NCBI GenBank assembly: GCA_030694365.1
Contig: JAUXYM010000102.1
Coordinates: 1-41,898 of the forward strand
Reading direction: 5' to 3'
DNA: 41,898 nucleotides
Source: Nevskia sp.
Lineage (GTDB): Bacteria > Pseudomonadota > Gammaproteobacteria > Nevskiales > Nevskiaceae
In this document: in pieces, positions 1 to 7,494 of the stretch
Layout of the letters: each line of letters starts with the position of its first letter
Numbering within the stretch: the first letter of the stretch is position 1
Position numbers and translations under genes: made by a program
The notes under the pieces: model-generated
What the model saw: the letters and a program-made list of their open reading frames with translations, nothing else
What the model was told of the DNA's origin: nothing
Database searches by the model: none

Positions 1-773
1 ACGAACACGAGGACGCGCGCATTGCCGGCCTGACCCGCCGCGCGCTTGCCGAGGACCGCATGCGGCTGGCGTTCCAGTCGATCGCCAGTCTCGAAGGCGG
101 CCGTTACACCCACTTCGACCTGCAGGTGCGCATGGTCGATGAAGACGGCCGCGAATGGCGCGCTTCGGAGTTCCTGCCGGCCGCGCAGAAATTCAATCTG
201 ATGCGCTCGGTCGATCGCTGGGTCATCGCCACGGCACTCGATACCGTCCAGCGCCGTCGCGGCACCCGTGATGCGGCAACGCTGTTCATCAAGCTGTCCG
301 AAGACACGGTGCGCGATGCCGAGGCCTTCATCATCTGGCTGCGCGGCCTGCTGGATGGCGGCCGGCTCAAGGCAAGTGAAGTGGTGTTCCAGGCTCAGGA
401 GCTGGTGCTGCAGAACCACATCCGCAAGGCCCGCACGCTGACTCGCGAACTGGTCGAACTCGGCGCCGGCATCGCCATCGAGCACTTCGGCATCGGCAGC
501 AATTCCCGGCAGATGCTCGACTACATCCCGGCCCAGTTCCTGAAATTCCACGCCTCGTACACGCAGTCATTCGGCGATCGCGAAGTTCAGAAGCGACTCG
601 GCGACCTGATCGAAGCCGCGAAGCAGCACCGGATGAAAACCATCGTCAGCCATGTCGAGCACGCCGACCTGATGGCCACGCTCTGGCAGATGGGCATCCA
701 CTTCATCCAGGGCTACCACGTGCAGGAGCCCGAGGTGGTGATGCTCGGCGAAGATGTGATGGTGAAGCGCTGA
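1..773 (+). CDS. EAL-domain protein, degenerate (C-terminal part, 5' truncated)
   Basis: The reading frame is open from the window edge, so the ATG at 60 is internal and the gene begins upstream. The sequence has the EAL phosphodiesterase fold: FQSIASL at the start, a KLS strand, an FGIGSNS loop, a LKFHASY strand and a C-terminal FIQGYHVQEPEVVM signature. The catalytic and metal-binding positions are altered. The EAL triplet reads DLQ, the usual Asn of the N-x-S strand is Lys, the ITE glutamate is AQE, and the DDFG loop is EHFG. It is therefore probably a c-di-GMP receptor or scaffold of the FimX type and not an active phosphodiesterase. A GGDEF or REC/PAS part would be expected upstream but is outside the window. 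It converges on htpX. Confidence 0.85.
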   Translation, partial: EHEDARIAGLTRRALAEDRMRLAFQSIASLEGGRYTHFDLQVRMVDEDGREWRASEFLPAAQKFNLMRSVDRWVIATALDTVQRRRGTRDAATLFIKLSEDTVRDAEAFIIWLRGLLDGGRLKASEVVFQAQELVLQNHIRKARTLTRELVELGAGIAIEHFGIGSNSRQMLDYIPAQFLKFHASYTQSFGDREVQKRLGDLIEAAKQHRMKTIVSHVEHADLMATLWQMGIHFIQGYHVQEPEVVMLGEDVMVKR

Positions 774-803
774 GCCTTAGTGGGACCGCGATTCACTTCA
801 CTC

Positions 804-890
804 GTCATTCCCGCGTCGGCGGGAATCCAGTCCTCTGCTTCCAGCGGTGCGTGTGCGTCAAAACTGGATCCCCGCCTGCGCGGGGATGAC
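804..890. repeat. Inverted pair of REP-like palindromic units
   Basis: A 27-base unit at 804-830 (GTCATTCCCGCG, TCGG, CGGGAATCCAG) is followed after 33 bases by its inverted copy at 864-890, with a few substitutions (TTCCC against TCCCC). Each unit can form a small hairpin and the pair can form a longer one. This matches the widespread proteobacterial REP family with the GTCATTCCCGCG core. It lies between two convergent genes, where such elements commonly accumulate and can act as transcription terminators. Confidence 0.8.
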
Positions 891-923
891 GCCAGGAATT
901 GAGCGTGGCTTTTGAGAGCAGCC

Positions 924-1796
924 TCAGGCCGAAGCCTGAAGCCGAGCAATACGCTCCTCCAGCGGCGGGTGCGTCATGAACAAGCTCTTCACCTCGCTGG
1001 CAATACCGAAGGCCTGCATGCCCTGCGGCAAGGTCGACGGTTCGTGCTGGGCTTTCAGCTTCTGCAGCGCGGCGATCATCTTGCGCTTGCCGGCGTAGTG
1101 GGCGCCGCCGGCATCGGCGGCGAATTCGCGGTGCCGCGAGAACCAGGCGACGACAATCGACGCGGCGAAGCCGAGCACGATCTGCATGACGATCGAGGTC
1201 ACGTAGTAGCCGATGCCCGGGCCGCCACGATCGTCCTTGCCGCGCAGCGCGCTGTCCACCGCATAACCGATGACCTTGGACAGGAAGATCACGAAGGTGT
1301 TGAGCACGCCCTGGATCAGGGTCAGGGTGACCATGTCGCCATTGGCGACGTGGGCGATCTCGTGGCCGAGCACGGCTTCGGTCTCGTCCTGGTTCAGCGC
1401 GCGCAGCAGGCCGGTCGACACCGCGACCAGCGCGCTGTTCTTCGACATGCCGGTCGCGAAGGCGTTGATTTCCGGCGCGTCGTAGACCGCGACCTCCGGC
1501 ATACCGATGCCGGCCGCACGAGCCTGGCGCTCGACGGTCGCCAGCAGCCAGGCTTCGGCGGCACTCTTCGGCTGCTCGATGACCACCGCGCCGGTGGAGC
1601 GCTTGGCCATCCACTTCGACATCGCCAGCGAGATGAACGAGCCGCCCATGCCGAACACCGCCGAGAAGATCAGCAGGCTGCCGAGATTAAGGCCGTTCTG
1701 GGTCAGGAAGCGATCGGCACCGAGCAGGCTGACGACCACCGACAGCACCAGCATGATGGCGATGTTGGTGAGCAGGAAAAGACCAATGCGTTTCAT
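924..1796 (-). CDS. htpX: Protease HtpX (membrane zinc metalloprotease)
   Basis: This is a 290-residue inner-membrane M48 zinc protease that degrades misfolded membrane proteins, working alongside FtsH. Two N-terminal membrane segments (about 5-25 and 40-60) precede the zinc motif HEIAH at 145-149. The third ligand is E224 in [12 protein letters not shown], and there are two more hydrophobic segments at about 160-180 and 195-218. The length fits the family (E. coli 293 residues). The frame stays open 29 codons upstream, but the ATG at 1796 begins the canonical [11 protein letters not shown] terminus and has a GGAA sequence upstream. It lies 58 bases downstream of parC on the same strand and may be co-transcribed. 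Confidence 0.96.
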   Translation of the reverse strand: MKRIGLFLLTNIAIMLVLSVVVSLLGADRFLTQNGLNLGSLLIFSAVFGMGGSFISLAMSKWMAKRSTGAVVIEQPKSAAEAWLLATVERQARAAGIGMPEVAVYDAPEINAFATGMSKNSALVAVSTGLLRALNQDETEAVLGHEIAHVANGDMVTLTLIQGVLNTFVIFLSKVIGYAVDSALRGKDDRGGPGIGYYVTSIVMQIVLGFAASIVVAWFSRHREFAADAGGAHYAGKRKMIAALQKLKAQHEPSTLPQGMQAFGIASEVKSLFMTHPPLEERIARLQASA

Positions 1797-1854
1797 GGCA
1801 GCGTTCCGTGATGCGGGTTCAGGTTCGGGAATATTGGCGGCAGACGTTTGATTC

Positions 1855-4104
1855 TCAAGAGGCCGACTCGCCAGTGCGGCCACTGGCCACTGCCGTCATC
1901 GCATCGACTCGCTGGTAGCCACGCGGCAACGGATTGCCTCGGGACGCGCGGGCACCGTGATAGCCGGATTCGAGATCACTGGCCTTGATGGTCAGGCGGC
2001 GCTTCAGGCTGGTGACTTCCAGCGCCGAGCCGGCCGGCAGCACGCAGGCGGCGACGATGCGGTCTTCGCCCTTCAGGCCGATCAGCTTGTTGCCCTTGCC
2101 CTTGGCCAGTTCCGGCAGCTCGCTGGCCGGGAACACCAGCAAGCGGCCTTCAGCGGTGGCGACGGCGATCCGCTCCTCAGCCGGCTTCTTAAGCTGCATC
2201 GGCGGCAGCGGCGTGCCTTCCAGGCTCAGGCAGGCCTTGCCGGCCTTGTTGCGGCCCTGCAGATCGTCGAGCCTGGCGTTGAAGCCATAGCCATCGCTGC
2301 CGGCGAGCATGTAGCGCTCGCTCGCATCGCCGGCGATCAGCGCGATGATGTTGCCGCCGTCCTGCAGATCGAGCTTGGTGGTCACCGGCTCGCCCTGCGA
2401 ACGCGCGCTTGGCAACTCACGCGGGCTCAGCGTGTAGGCGCGGCCTTTCGAGTCGAGCAGGATCAGCAAGTGATTGGTACGGCCGAGCACCGAAGTCAGG
2501 TACTCGTCGCCGGTCTTGTAACTCATGCCGGTGACGTCGACTTCATGGCCCTTGGCGGCGCGGATCCAGCCGGCTTTCGACAGCACCACGGTGATCGGCT
2601 CGCTGGGCAGGATTTCGGTCGCTTCCAGTGCCACGGCCGGCGCGCGGGCGACCAGCGGGCAGCGACGATCGTCACCGTACTTCCTGGCGTCCTCGTCGAT
2701 TTCCTTGCCGACCAGATTGCGCAGCTTGGTTTCCGAGCCCAGCAGGTCTTCGAGCTTGGCGCGTTCGGCGGCCAGTTCGGCCTGCTCGCCGCGGATCTGC
2801 ATTTCCTCGATCTTCTGCAGGTGGCGCAGGCGCAGGTCGAGAATCGCATTGGCCTGGATGTCGCTGAGGCCGAAGCGCGCCATCAGCTCGGCGTGCGGGT
2901 CTTCCTCGTAACGGATGATCCGGATCACCTCGTCGATGTTCAGGAAAGCGATCAGCAAGGCATCGAGGATGTGCAGGCGCTCGTTGACCTTCTTCAGCCG
3001 GTACTCAAGGCGGCGCTTGACCGTCGCCACTCGATAGACCAGCCATTCGCCGAGGATTTCCGGCAGGTTCTTGACTCGTGGCCGGCCGTCGAGGCCGATC
3101 ATGTTCAGGTTCACGCGCACCGATTTTTCCAGGTCGGTGGTCGCGAACAGGTGAGTCATCAGCGCATCGATGTCGACCCGATTGCTGCGCGGGATGATGA
3201 CGATGCGCGTCGGGTTCTCGTGATCGGATTCGTCTCTGAGATCCTCGACCAGCGGCAGCTTCTTGGCCCGCATCTGCTCGGCGATCTGCTCCTGGATCTT
3301 CGCCGGCGATACCTGATGCGGCAGCTGGGTGATGACGACGTTGTCGTCTTCGCGCTCCCAGCGGGCACGCATACGGACCATGCCGTTGCCGGTGTCGTAG
3401 AGCTTCCGCAGTTCGGCGGGCTCACTGATGATTTCGCAGCCGGTCGGGAAATCCGGGCCGGGCAGCACCGTCATCAACTCGTCGAGCGTCGCCTTCGGGT
3501 TCTTCAGCAGCAGCTTGCAGGCCAGCGCCAGCTCGCGAAGATTGTGCGGCGGGATGTCGGTGGCCATGCCGACGGCGATGCCGGTGGTGCCGTTGACCAG
3601 GATGTTCGGCAGCCGTGCCGGCAGCAGCTTCGGCTCCTGCAGGGTGCCGTCGAAGTTCGGCACCCAGTCCGAGGTGCCCATCTCCAGCTCGCCGAGCAGG
3701 GTCGACGCATACGGCGTCAGCTTGGCTTCGGTGTAGCGCATCGCCGCGAACGATTTCGGATCGTCCGCCGAGCCCCAGTTGCCCTGGCCGTCGACCAGCG
3801 GATAGCGATAGGCGAATGGCTGGGCCATGGTCACCATCGCCTCATAACAGGCGCTGTCGCCGTGCGGATGAAACTTGCCGATCACGTCACCGACGGTGCG
3901 CGCCGATTTCTTCGGCTTCGAAGTCGAACTCAGGCCCAGCTCGCTCATCGCATAGATGATGCGGCGCTGCACCGGCTTCAGGCCGTCGGCCACGTGCGGC
4001 AGGGCGCGGTCCAGCACGACATACATCGAGTAGTCGAGATAAGCCTTTTCGGCGAACAGCCGCAAAGGCAGGCGTTCGGTTTCAGTCGGTTCGATTGGGG
4101 TCAT
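1855..4104 (-). CDS. parC: DNA topoisomerase IV subunit A
   Basis: This 749-residue protein is the cleavage/rejoining subunit of topoisomerase IV, which decatenates daughter chromosomes with ParE (encoded at 7495-9435). The N-terminal breakage-reunion domain carries the active-site Tyr124 in AAMRYTE. The HGDSACYE segment has Ser84 and Glu88 at the positions equivalent to the E. coli quinolone-resistance residues S80 and E84, so the wild-type susceptible residues are present. A coiled-coil tower follows at about 430-470, and a short C-terminal beta-propeller distinguishes it from GyrA. The start is the ATG at 4104, giving [20 protein letters not shown]. Confidence 0.97.
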   Translation of the reverse strand: MTPIEPTETERLPLRLFAEKAYLDYSMYVVLDRALPHVADGLKPVQRRIIYAMSELGLSSTSKPKKSARTVGDVIGKFHPHGDSACYEAMVTMAQPFAYRYPLVDGQGNWGSADDPKSFAAMRYTEAKLTPYASTLLGELEMGTSDWVPNFDGTLQEPKLLPARLPNILVNGTTGIAVGMATDIPPHNLRELALACKLLLKNPKATLDELMTVLPGPDFPTGCEIISEPAELRKLYDTGNGMVRMRARWEREDDNVVITQLPHQVSPAKIQEQIAEQMRAKKLPLVEDLRDESDHENPTRIVIIPRSNRVDIDALMTHLFATTDLEKSVRVNLNMIGLDGRPRVKNLPEILGEWLVYRVATVKRRLEYRLKKVNERLHILDALLIAFLNIDEVIRIIRYEEDPHAELMARFGLSDIQANAILDLRLRHLQKIEEMQIRGEQAELAAERAKLEDLLGSETKLRNLVGKEIDEDARKYGDDRRCPLVARAPAVALEATEILPSEPITVVLSKAGWIRAAKGHEVDVTGMSYKTGDEYLTSVLGRTNHLLILLDSKGRAYTLSPRELPSARSQGEPVTTKLDLQDGGNIIALIAGDASERYMLAGSDGYGFNARLDDLQGRNKAGKACLSLEGTPLPPMQLKKPAEERIAVATAEGRLLVFPASELPELAKGKGNKLIGLKGEDRIVAACVLPAGSALEVTSLKRRLTIKASDLESGYHGARASRGNPLPRGYQRVDAMTAVASGRTGESAS

Positions 4105-4331
4105 GTTCAGGCTGGGTCAGCGGCAACGATCATCACCGGGCCCTGCATGCAGCGGGTCGGGGCGTCCGGAGGGGCCGTATTTGACCATGTCCGGGCGGGC
4201 GGGCGGCAGGTACTAACGATGTCCGGTTCGATGTTGCAATTGAGCGCCGCGCAACAAGCGCTCACTTGGCAGCGTCGAAGAAATCATTCATTCCAGCGGT
4301 GGATGGCATCGATAGCGCGACAAACGGCTGA

Positions 4332-4422
4332 TATTGATTCGGCCACCAAATAGTTGAAGGAAAGGACACGCTGAGACTTGAAGGGTGCACTCACTGTGGA
4401 GCAGAACGTGGCCGAATCAATA
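4332..4422. repeat. 15-bp perfect inverted repeat, 61-base spacer
   Basis: TATTGATTCGGCCAC at 4332-4346 is repeated as its exact reverse complement at 4408-4422. The spacer has no obvious pairing. It could be two binding sites for one regulator, a cruciform or RNA stem, or the ends of a small decayed mobile element. No flanking target duplication was noticed. Confidence 0.6.
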
Positions 4423-4469
4423 ATGCATCGGGACCGATCGGCATCACCGTGACCACCGGCCAGCCGTAG
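4338..4469 (+). pseudogene. Possible 3' remnant of a paralogue of the 4654 secreted-protein gene
   Basis: A short open frame after a stop codon ends at TAG 4467-4469 with GPIGITVTTGQP. The intact gene at 4654-5031 ends GPLTITLTTGR. Over the last 31 coding bases the two match at about 24 positions, including CATCAC and TGACCACCGGCC. A strong terminator begins 22 bases later, as expected behind a real gene. No signal peptide or ribosome-binding site precedes the frame. If real, it is the tail of a duplicated copy whose front has been lost. The similarity is short, so confidence is low. Confidence 0.3.
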
Positions 4470-4490
4470 GGCCAGTATCTCGCGGTTCAG

Positions 4491-4517
4491 AAAACCGGCA
4501 TCCGTGCCGGTTTTTTT
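4491..4517 (+). terminator. Rho-independent terminator
   Basis: Stem ACCGGCA (4494-4500), loop TCCG, stem TGCCGGT (4505-4511), then a run of seven T's (4511-4517). It has no intact gene immediately upstream on the plus strand, only the putative remnant ending at 4469. Confidence 0.85.
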
Positions 4518-4653
4518 GTCGTCTGCGGCTCTGCTTGCGATCGCCAGGGCTGGACTTCCCGCCGGGCTTGTTGTGAACTACACATGTTTCCTCCTCCCGC
4601 GCCTCGTACCCCAACGGAATCGGGCTCATTCAAACTACTAAGGAGTTTCTGTC

Positions 4654-5031
4654 ATGAAGAAATCCATTTTCGCTGTCGCTGCAATGGCTGCCGTGCTGTC
4701 GGCTCCGGCTCATGCCGCCCTCCCCGTCGTCCAGGGCACCCTCGCCGTCGTCAAGGCCGTGCTCAACGAGCCGGTCGTGTCGCTGGGCAACATCGTCAAA
4801 GCGCTGCCGGACGTCCTCAACGACACCGTCGCTGGCGTTACCAACGTCGCCAATGCACTGCCGCCGCTGCTGCTCGGCACCTCGCCGCTGCAGACCACGA
4901 CTCAGACCATCGTCGTGCCGCTGCCCGGTCCTGCATTCCTGAACGCCGATCTGGTCAAGATCAATGGTGCGCTCGGCGTCAACGTCAGTCTGGCCGGCCC
5001 GCTGACCATCACGCTGACCACCGGCCGCTAA
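4654..5031 (+). CDS. Small secreted protein of unknown function
   Basis: This 125-residue protein has a clear Sec signal peptide, MKKSIFAVAAMAAVLSAPAHA, with probable cleavage after Ala21. The mature part of about 104 residues is rich in Val, Leu, Thr and Asn, has no cysteine and few charged residues. It contains loosely repeated hydrophobic segments such as VVKAVLNEPVVSLGN and NALPPLLLG, suggesting a beta-rich or aggregating extracellular or periplasmic protein. The start is well supported by AAGGAG eight to nine bases upstream of ATG 4654, and a terminator follows 32 bases after the stop. The next gene is a TpsB-like barrel, which could be a partner, but no TpsA features are visible. I do not recognise the family. 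Confidence 0.8.
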   Translation: MKKSIFAVAAMAAVLSAPAHAALPVVQGTLAVVKAVLNEPVVSLGNIVKALPDVLNDTVAGVTNVANALPPLLLGTSPLQTTTQTIVVPLPGPAFLNADLVKINGALGVNVSLAGPLTITLTTGR

Positions 5032-5062
5032 GCGCACTCGGCAGTCGTCCAGCAATTGTCCG

Positions 5063-5089
5063 AAAAGCCCGGCTGCGTGCCGGGCTTTT
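5063..5089 (+). terminator. Rho-independent terminator behind the small secreted-protein gene
   Basis: AAAAGCCCGGC (5063-5073), a short TGCGT loop region and GCCGGGCTTTT (5079-5089). The stem is flanked by A and T tracts, so it could act in both directions. It overlaps the first in-frame start codons of the downstream barrel gene, which argues for a later start of that gene. Confidence 0.85.
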
Positions 5090-5154
5090 CGTATCTGTTC
5101 AAGCGTCATCGGCATTCGCCACTGTCCCGTCATTCCCCTATCAGGATCCGCACC

Positions 5155-6693
5155 TTGGCCGTAGCCCTGCCCCCGCCGGCTGAACCGCAGATGGTGCCAG
5201 CGGCAGAAATTCGTCCTTACGCCAAGTTGAAGGTCCAGGCCGGCGCGCTGACCTTCTACGTCGCCGATTTCTGCAAGCTCGGCACGGCGCAGGTGGCGCG
5301 TGTGGCGTCGGCCGCCACGACCCCGGCGGGAATCGTCCGCGGCCTCGGTGCCAGTTGCTACCTGCTCGGTTATCCGGCCGCGCTGACCCGCTACGGCGTC
5401 GACGGCTCGACGCTGTACATTGAAGTGCAGCGCGGACGAATCAGCTCGGTGGAAGCGCCGCCCAGGATCAAGGCGTATTTCGCCGGCATCGAAAAGAAAC
5501 GGGTGGTCACCGCAGCCGATCTTGAAAAACGCCGCGTGCTGGCCGATTCGCTCAGCGAACGTGCCGGTGACAACTATCAGATGCAGCTGGTACCGGACGG
5601 CCCGGATTCCTCGAAGCTGGTCATCGACAACCCGACCGATGGCCGTGATCGCCTGCAGCTGCGCGCCGGCTTCGCAACCAACGGCAATCGCTATTCCGGC
5701 CGCTATATCGCCGATGGCCAGGCTCGTTATTCATGGGGCGATGGCACTGAAGCGCTGGTCGGTATCGGCGCTGCGGTGCGTCCGCCACAGTTGCGCGACG
5801 ACCAGAGCGGCCCCTATCACGAAGCCTCGGGCTCGTTGACGCGGGTCACCACGGCCGGCGTGCTTGGCGTCGACGGCCGCTATGTCGAACTCAAGCCCAA
5901 GGTGCCGGCGATCGATGCCATGGGTACCGTTTTCCCCGCAGGGCTGGATGGCGAAATCTCCGAGGCCGGCGTCTCCTGGCTGGTGCCGCTGCATGCCACC
6001 TACACGGAACGCGTCACCCTGAGCCTGCGCGTTGCCCGCGTTCAGCAGACCTTCGATTTCGACGATCAGCGCCTGCTGACCGAGCGTTACACCAAGGCCA
6101 ATATCGTGGTCAGCGGGGCCACCCAGTTCGCGATCGGCAATAGCCATATCTTCGAGCTGCAGGGCGGCATCGATCTCAGCCAGGGCTTTACCTCTTCGCC
6201 ATTCGTGCCAGCCGGTGGTGGCGGACGCGGCCAGTTCTCGCTGGCCCGTCCGGCCATCCGCCTGAGCTACCAGCCGGGTTCGGCGTTCTCGCCGGCGATC
6301 GAAGCCTCGGCCCAGTTCTCCTCGGCAGCACTGCCGCAGAACGAACAGGTGGTGCTCGGTGGCGACACCCAGCGTGCTTTCGAGCCCGGCACCGCTGCGG
6401 GTGACCAGGGCTGGCGTGCACGCGCAACGATCAACCACCGGCCCTGGGCCCTGGGCTGGCTGTCATTCGAACCGACGCTGTTCGCTGAGTACGGTGCCGC
6501 TCGTTTCCGCGACCCGCCGCCGGTTGCGGCTGGCACCGCCCAGCGCGCGGCCGTCGGCCTCGAAGCCACCTTGCGGCTGAGCAGCGTGGTCGAGTTCACC
6601 GGCTTCGTCGCCGAGCCGATCCTGGCCTCGGGACCATCGCTGCTCGCTGATGACGAACGCCGGCTGGGCGCACGGCTGAGCATTACCTACTGA
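5155..6693 (+). CDS. TpsB/ShlB-type outer-membrane beta-barrel protein (start uncertain)
   Basis: About 512 residues. A POTRA-like domain at about 85-150 (LYIEVQRGRISSVE, then FAGIEKKRVVTAADLEKR and MQLVPDG) is followed by about 340 residues of alternating beta strands. LGGDTQRAF with GDQGW at about 400-425 resembles the L6 hairpin motif of two-partner-secretion transporters. The protein ends in an aromatic residue, LGARLSITY, as expected for a barrel beta-signal. Such proteins export a TpsA passenger across the outer membrane, but no large TpsA gene is nearby. The frame is open from 5056, but that start lies inside the terminator. TTG 5155 has AGGA eight bases upstream, and ATG 5191 is another option. 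No start gives a recognisable signal peptide, which is odd for this family. Confidence 0.75.
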   Translation: MAVALPPPAEPQMVPAAEIRPYAKLKVQAGALTFYVADFCKLGTAQVARVASAATTPAGIVRGLGASCYLLGYPAALTRYGVDGSTLYIEVQRGRISSVEAPPRIKAYFAGIEKKRVVTAADLEKRRVLADSLSERAGDNYQMQLVPDGPDSSKLVIDNPTDGRDRLQLRAGFATNGNRYSGRYIADGQARYSWGDGTEALVGIGAAVRPPQLRDDQSGPYHEASGSLTRVTTAGVLGVDGRYVELKPKVPAIDAMGTVFPAGLDGEISEAGVSWLVPLHATYTERVTLSLRVARVQQTFDFDDQRLLTERYTKANIVVSGATQFAIGNSHIFELQGGIDLSQGFTSSPFVPAGGGGRGQFSLARPAIRLSYQPGSAFSPAIEASAQFSSAALPQNEQVVLGGDTQRAFEPGTAAGDQGWRARATINHRPWALGWLSFEPTLFAEYGAARFRDPPPVAAGTAQRAAVGLEATLRLSSVVEFTGFVAEPILASGPSLLADDERRLGARLSITY

Positions 6694-6731
6694 TGCCCTG
6701 ACAGCGCTGACCTATCGGGCCAGTGACGTAG

Positions 6732-6756
6732 GGTGGGCAGGCTTCATCTGCCCACC
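6732..6756. repeat. Hairpin between convergent genes
   Basis: GGTGGGCA (6732-6739) pairs with TGCCCACC (6749-6756) around a nine-base loop. It lies between the stop codons of the barrel gene and the PIN toxin gene. The GTAGGGTGGGC start resembles a common proteobacterial repeat. No T-run follows, so it is not a classical terminator. Confidence 0.5.
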
Positions 6757-6782
6757 GGTGCGCAAGGTCTGTGTGGTCCGAT

Positions 6783-7169
6783 TCAGACCACTTTCACCGT
6801 GCTGCCGTAACGCGCGAGCGTCTTGTCGGCAGTGAGGAGGATCAGCGGTTCGGTAAGGCTTTGCGCGACCAGCAGACGGTCGAAAGGGTCTTGGTGATCG
6901 TCGCCGAGCGGCATCTCCGCAACAGCCAGCAGATGCGTTTCCTTGATCGGTAACCAATGGAATCCATCATCGACGATGCGCTCGCAGAACTGCCGCAGAT
7001 CAAGATGCAGCTTTCCGATCGAGACTTTGATCGCCAGTTCCCACAGGCTGACGTGACTGATGAATGCCGGCTCGTCGCTGTGCTGAATCAGATGCCGGGC
7101 CTCGACTCCGAGGCGCAGCGATTCAAGCTGCCACCAGACGGCGACATGGGTATCGAGCAGCAGCCGCAC
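6783..7169 (-). CDS. PIN-domain ribonuclease toxin (VapC-like)
   Basis: This 128-residue PIN-domain protein is probably the Mg2+-dependent RNase of a type II toxin-antitoxin module. The acidic residues of the fold are visible in LLDTHVAVWW near the N terminus, SLWELAIK at about 50, DPFDRLLVAQS at about 100 and LTADK near the end. The start is GTG 7169, one base after the antitoxin stop codon, because the conserved VRLLLDTH strand begins there. The frame remains open further upstream only as overlap with the antitoxin. It belongs to the subgroup often paired with Phd-type antitoxins. Confidence 0.88.
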   Translation of the reverse strand: MRLLLDTHVAVWWQLESLRLGVEARHLIQHSDEPAFISHVSLWELAIKVSIGKLHLDLRQFCERIVDDGFHWLPIKETHLLAVAEMPLGDDHQDPFDRLLVAQSLTEPLILLTADKTLARYGSTVKVV

Positions 7170-7170
7170 C

Positions 7171-7419
7171 TCAGTCGTCCTTGAGGCAGTCGAAAAGCTC
7201 GTCGACAGGTGCGTCGAAATCGTCCGCGATCCAGAATCCCTGCCCGGCCATGCCTCCCGGCGGGGCAATCTTCCGTTTCGGCTCCGTATACGGCGTCAGC
7301 CTGGCAATCGGCTTGCCTGCCTTGGCGATGATCACGTCCTGCCCGCGTGCGACCCGGGCCAGCAGCTTGGAGAACTGGGTCTTGGCTTCGTGGACGTTGA
7401 CCGGCGTGCTGGCTTTCAT
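7171..7419 (-). CDS. Type II antitoxin, Phd/YefM-like
   Basis: This 82-residue protein begins MKASTPVNVHEAKTQFSKLL, the Phd/YefM DNA-binding fold. RVARGQDVIIAKAGKPIARL follows, and then an acidic C-terminal tail (DDFDAPVDELFDCLKDD) that would wrap the toxin. It lies directly upstream of the PIN toxin with a one-base gap, so the two are translated together. A 15-base dyad upstream is a candidate autoregulatory operator. Confidence 0.9.
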   Translation of the reverse strand: MKASTPVNVHEAKTQFSKLLARVARGQDVIIAKAGKPIARLTPYTEPKRKIAPPGGMAGQGFWIADDFDAPVDELFDCLKDD

Positions 7420-7436
7420 CGCAGGAGCCTTGGATG

Positions 7437-7451
7437 GACTAGTACTTAGTC
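7437..7451. promoter_or_regulatory. Candidate operator of the toxin-antitoxin operon
   Basis: GACTAGTACTTAGTC is a dyad with arms GACTA and TAGTC around a five-base centre. It is located 18 bases upstream of the antitoxin start, where Phd-family antitoxins usually bind to repress their own operon. This assignment is inferred from position and symmetry. Confidence 0.5.
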
Positions 7452-7494
7452 TAACTGCAACTGCGATGGCAACAGCGCCGCTACCGCAGACGAC

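Larger units (their letters stand above)
4105..4653. other. 549-base intergenic region
   Basis: This is the only gap longer than 300 bases in the window. It holds the leader of parC on the minus strand, a 15-bp inverted repeat (4332-4422), a possible gene remnant ending at 4469, a rho-independent terminator (4491-4517) and the leader of the secreted-protein gene starting at 4654. Base composition is less GC-rich than in the flanking genes, especially at 4330-4430. No complete gene, tRNA or known small RNA was recognised. Confidence 0.6.

Noticed and set aside
1957..4353. Open frame of 798 codons on the strand opposite parC
   Set aside because: It is antisense to a clearly coding gene and arises from the high GC content at third positions. 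The translation is Gln/Arg/Ala/Val-rich with no domain.
4262..4390. Minus-strand frame of 42 codons containing STIWWPNQYQPF and ending NDFFDAAK
   Set aside because: The peptide looks protein-like, but it needs a GTG start without a ribosome-binding site, has no recognisable family and lies across the inverted repeat. Not enough evidence for a gene.
4584..5183. 199-codon plus-strand frame overlapping the secreted-protein gene
   Set aside because: The frame starting at 4654 has a signal peptide and an AAGGAG site. The other frame is low-complexity Arg-rich sequence running through the terminator.
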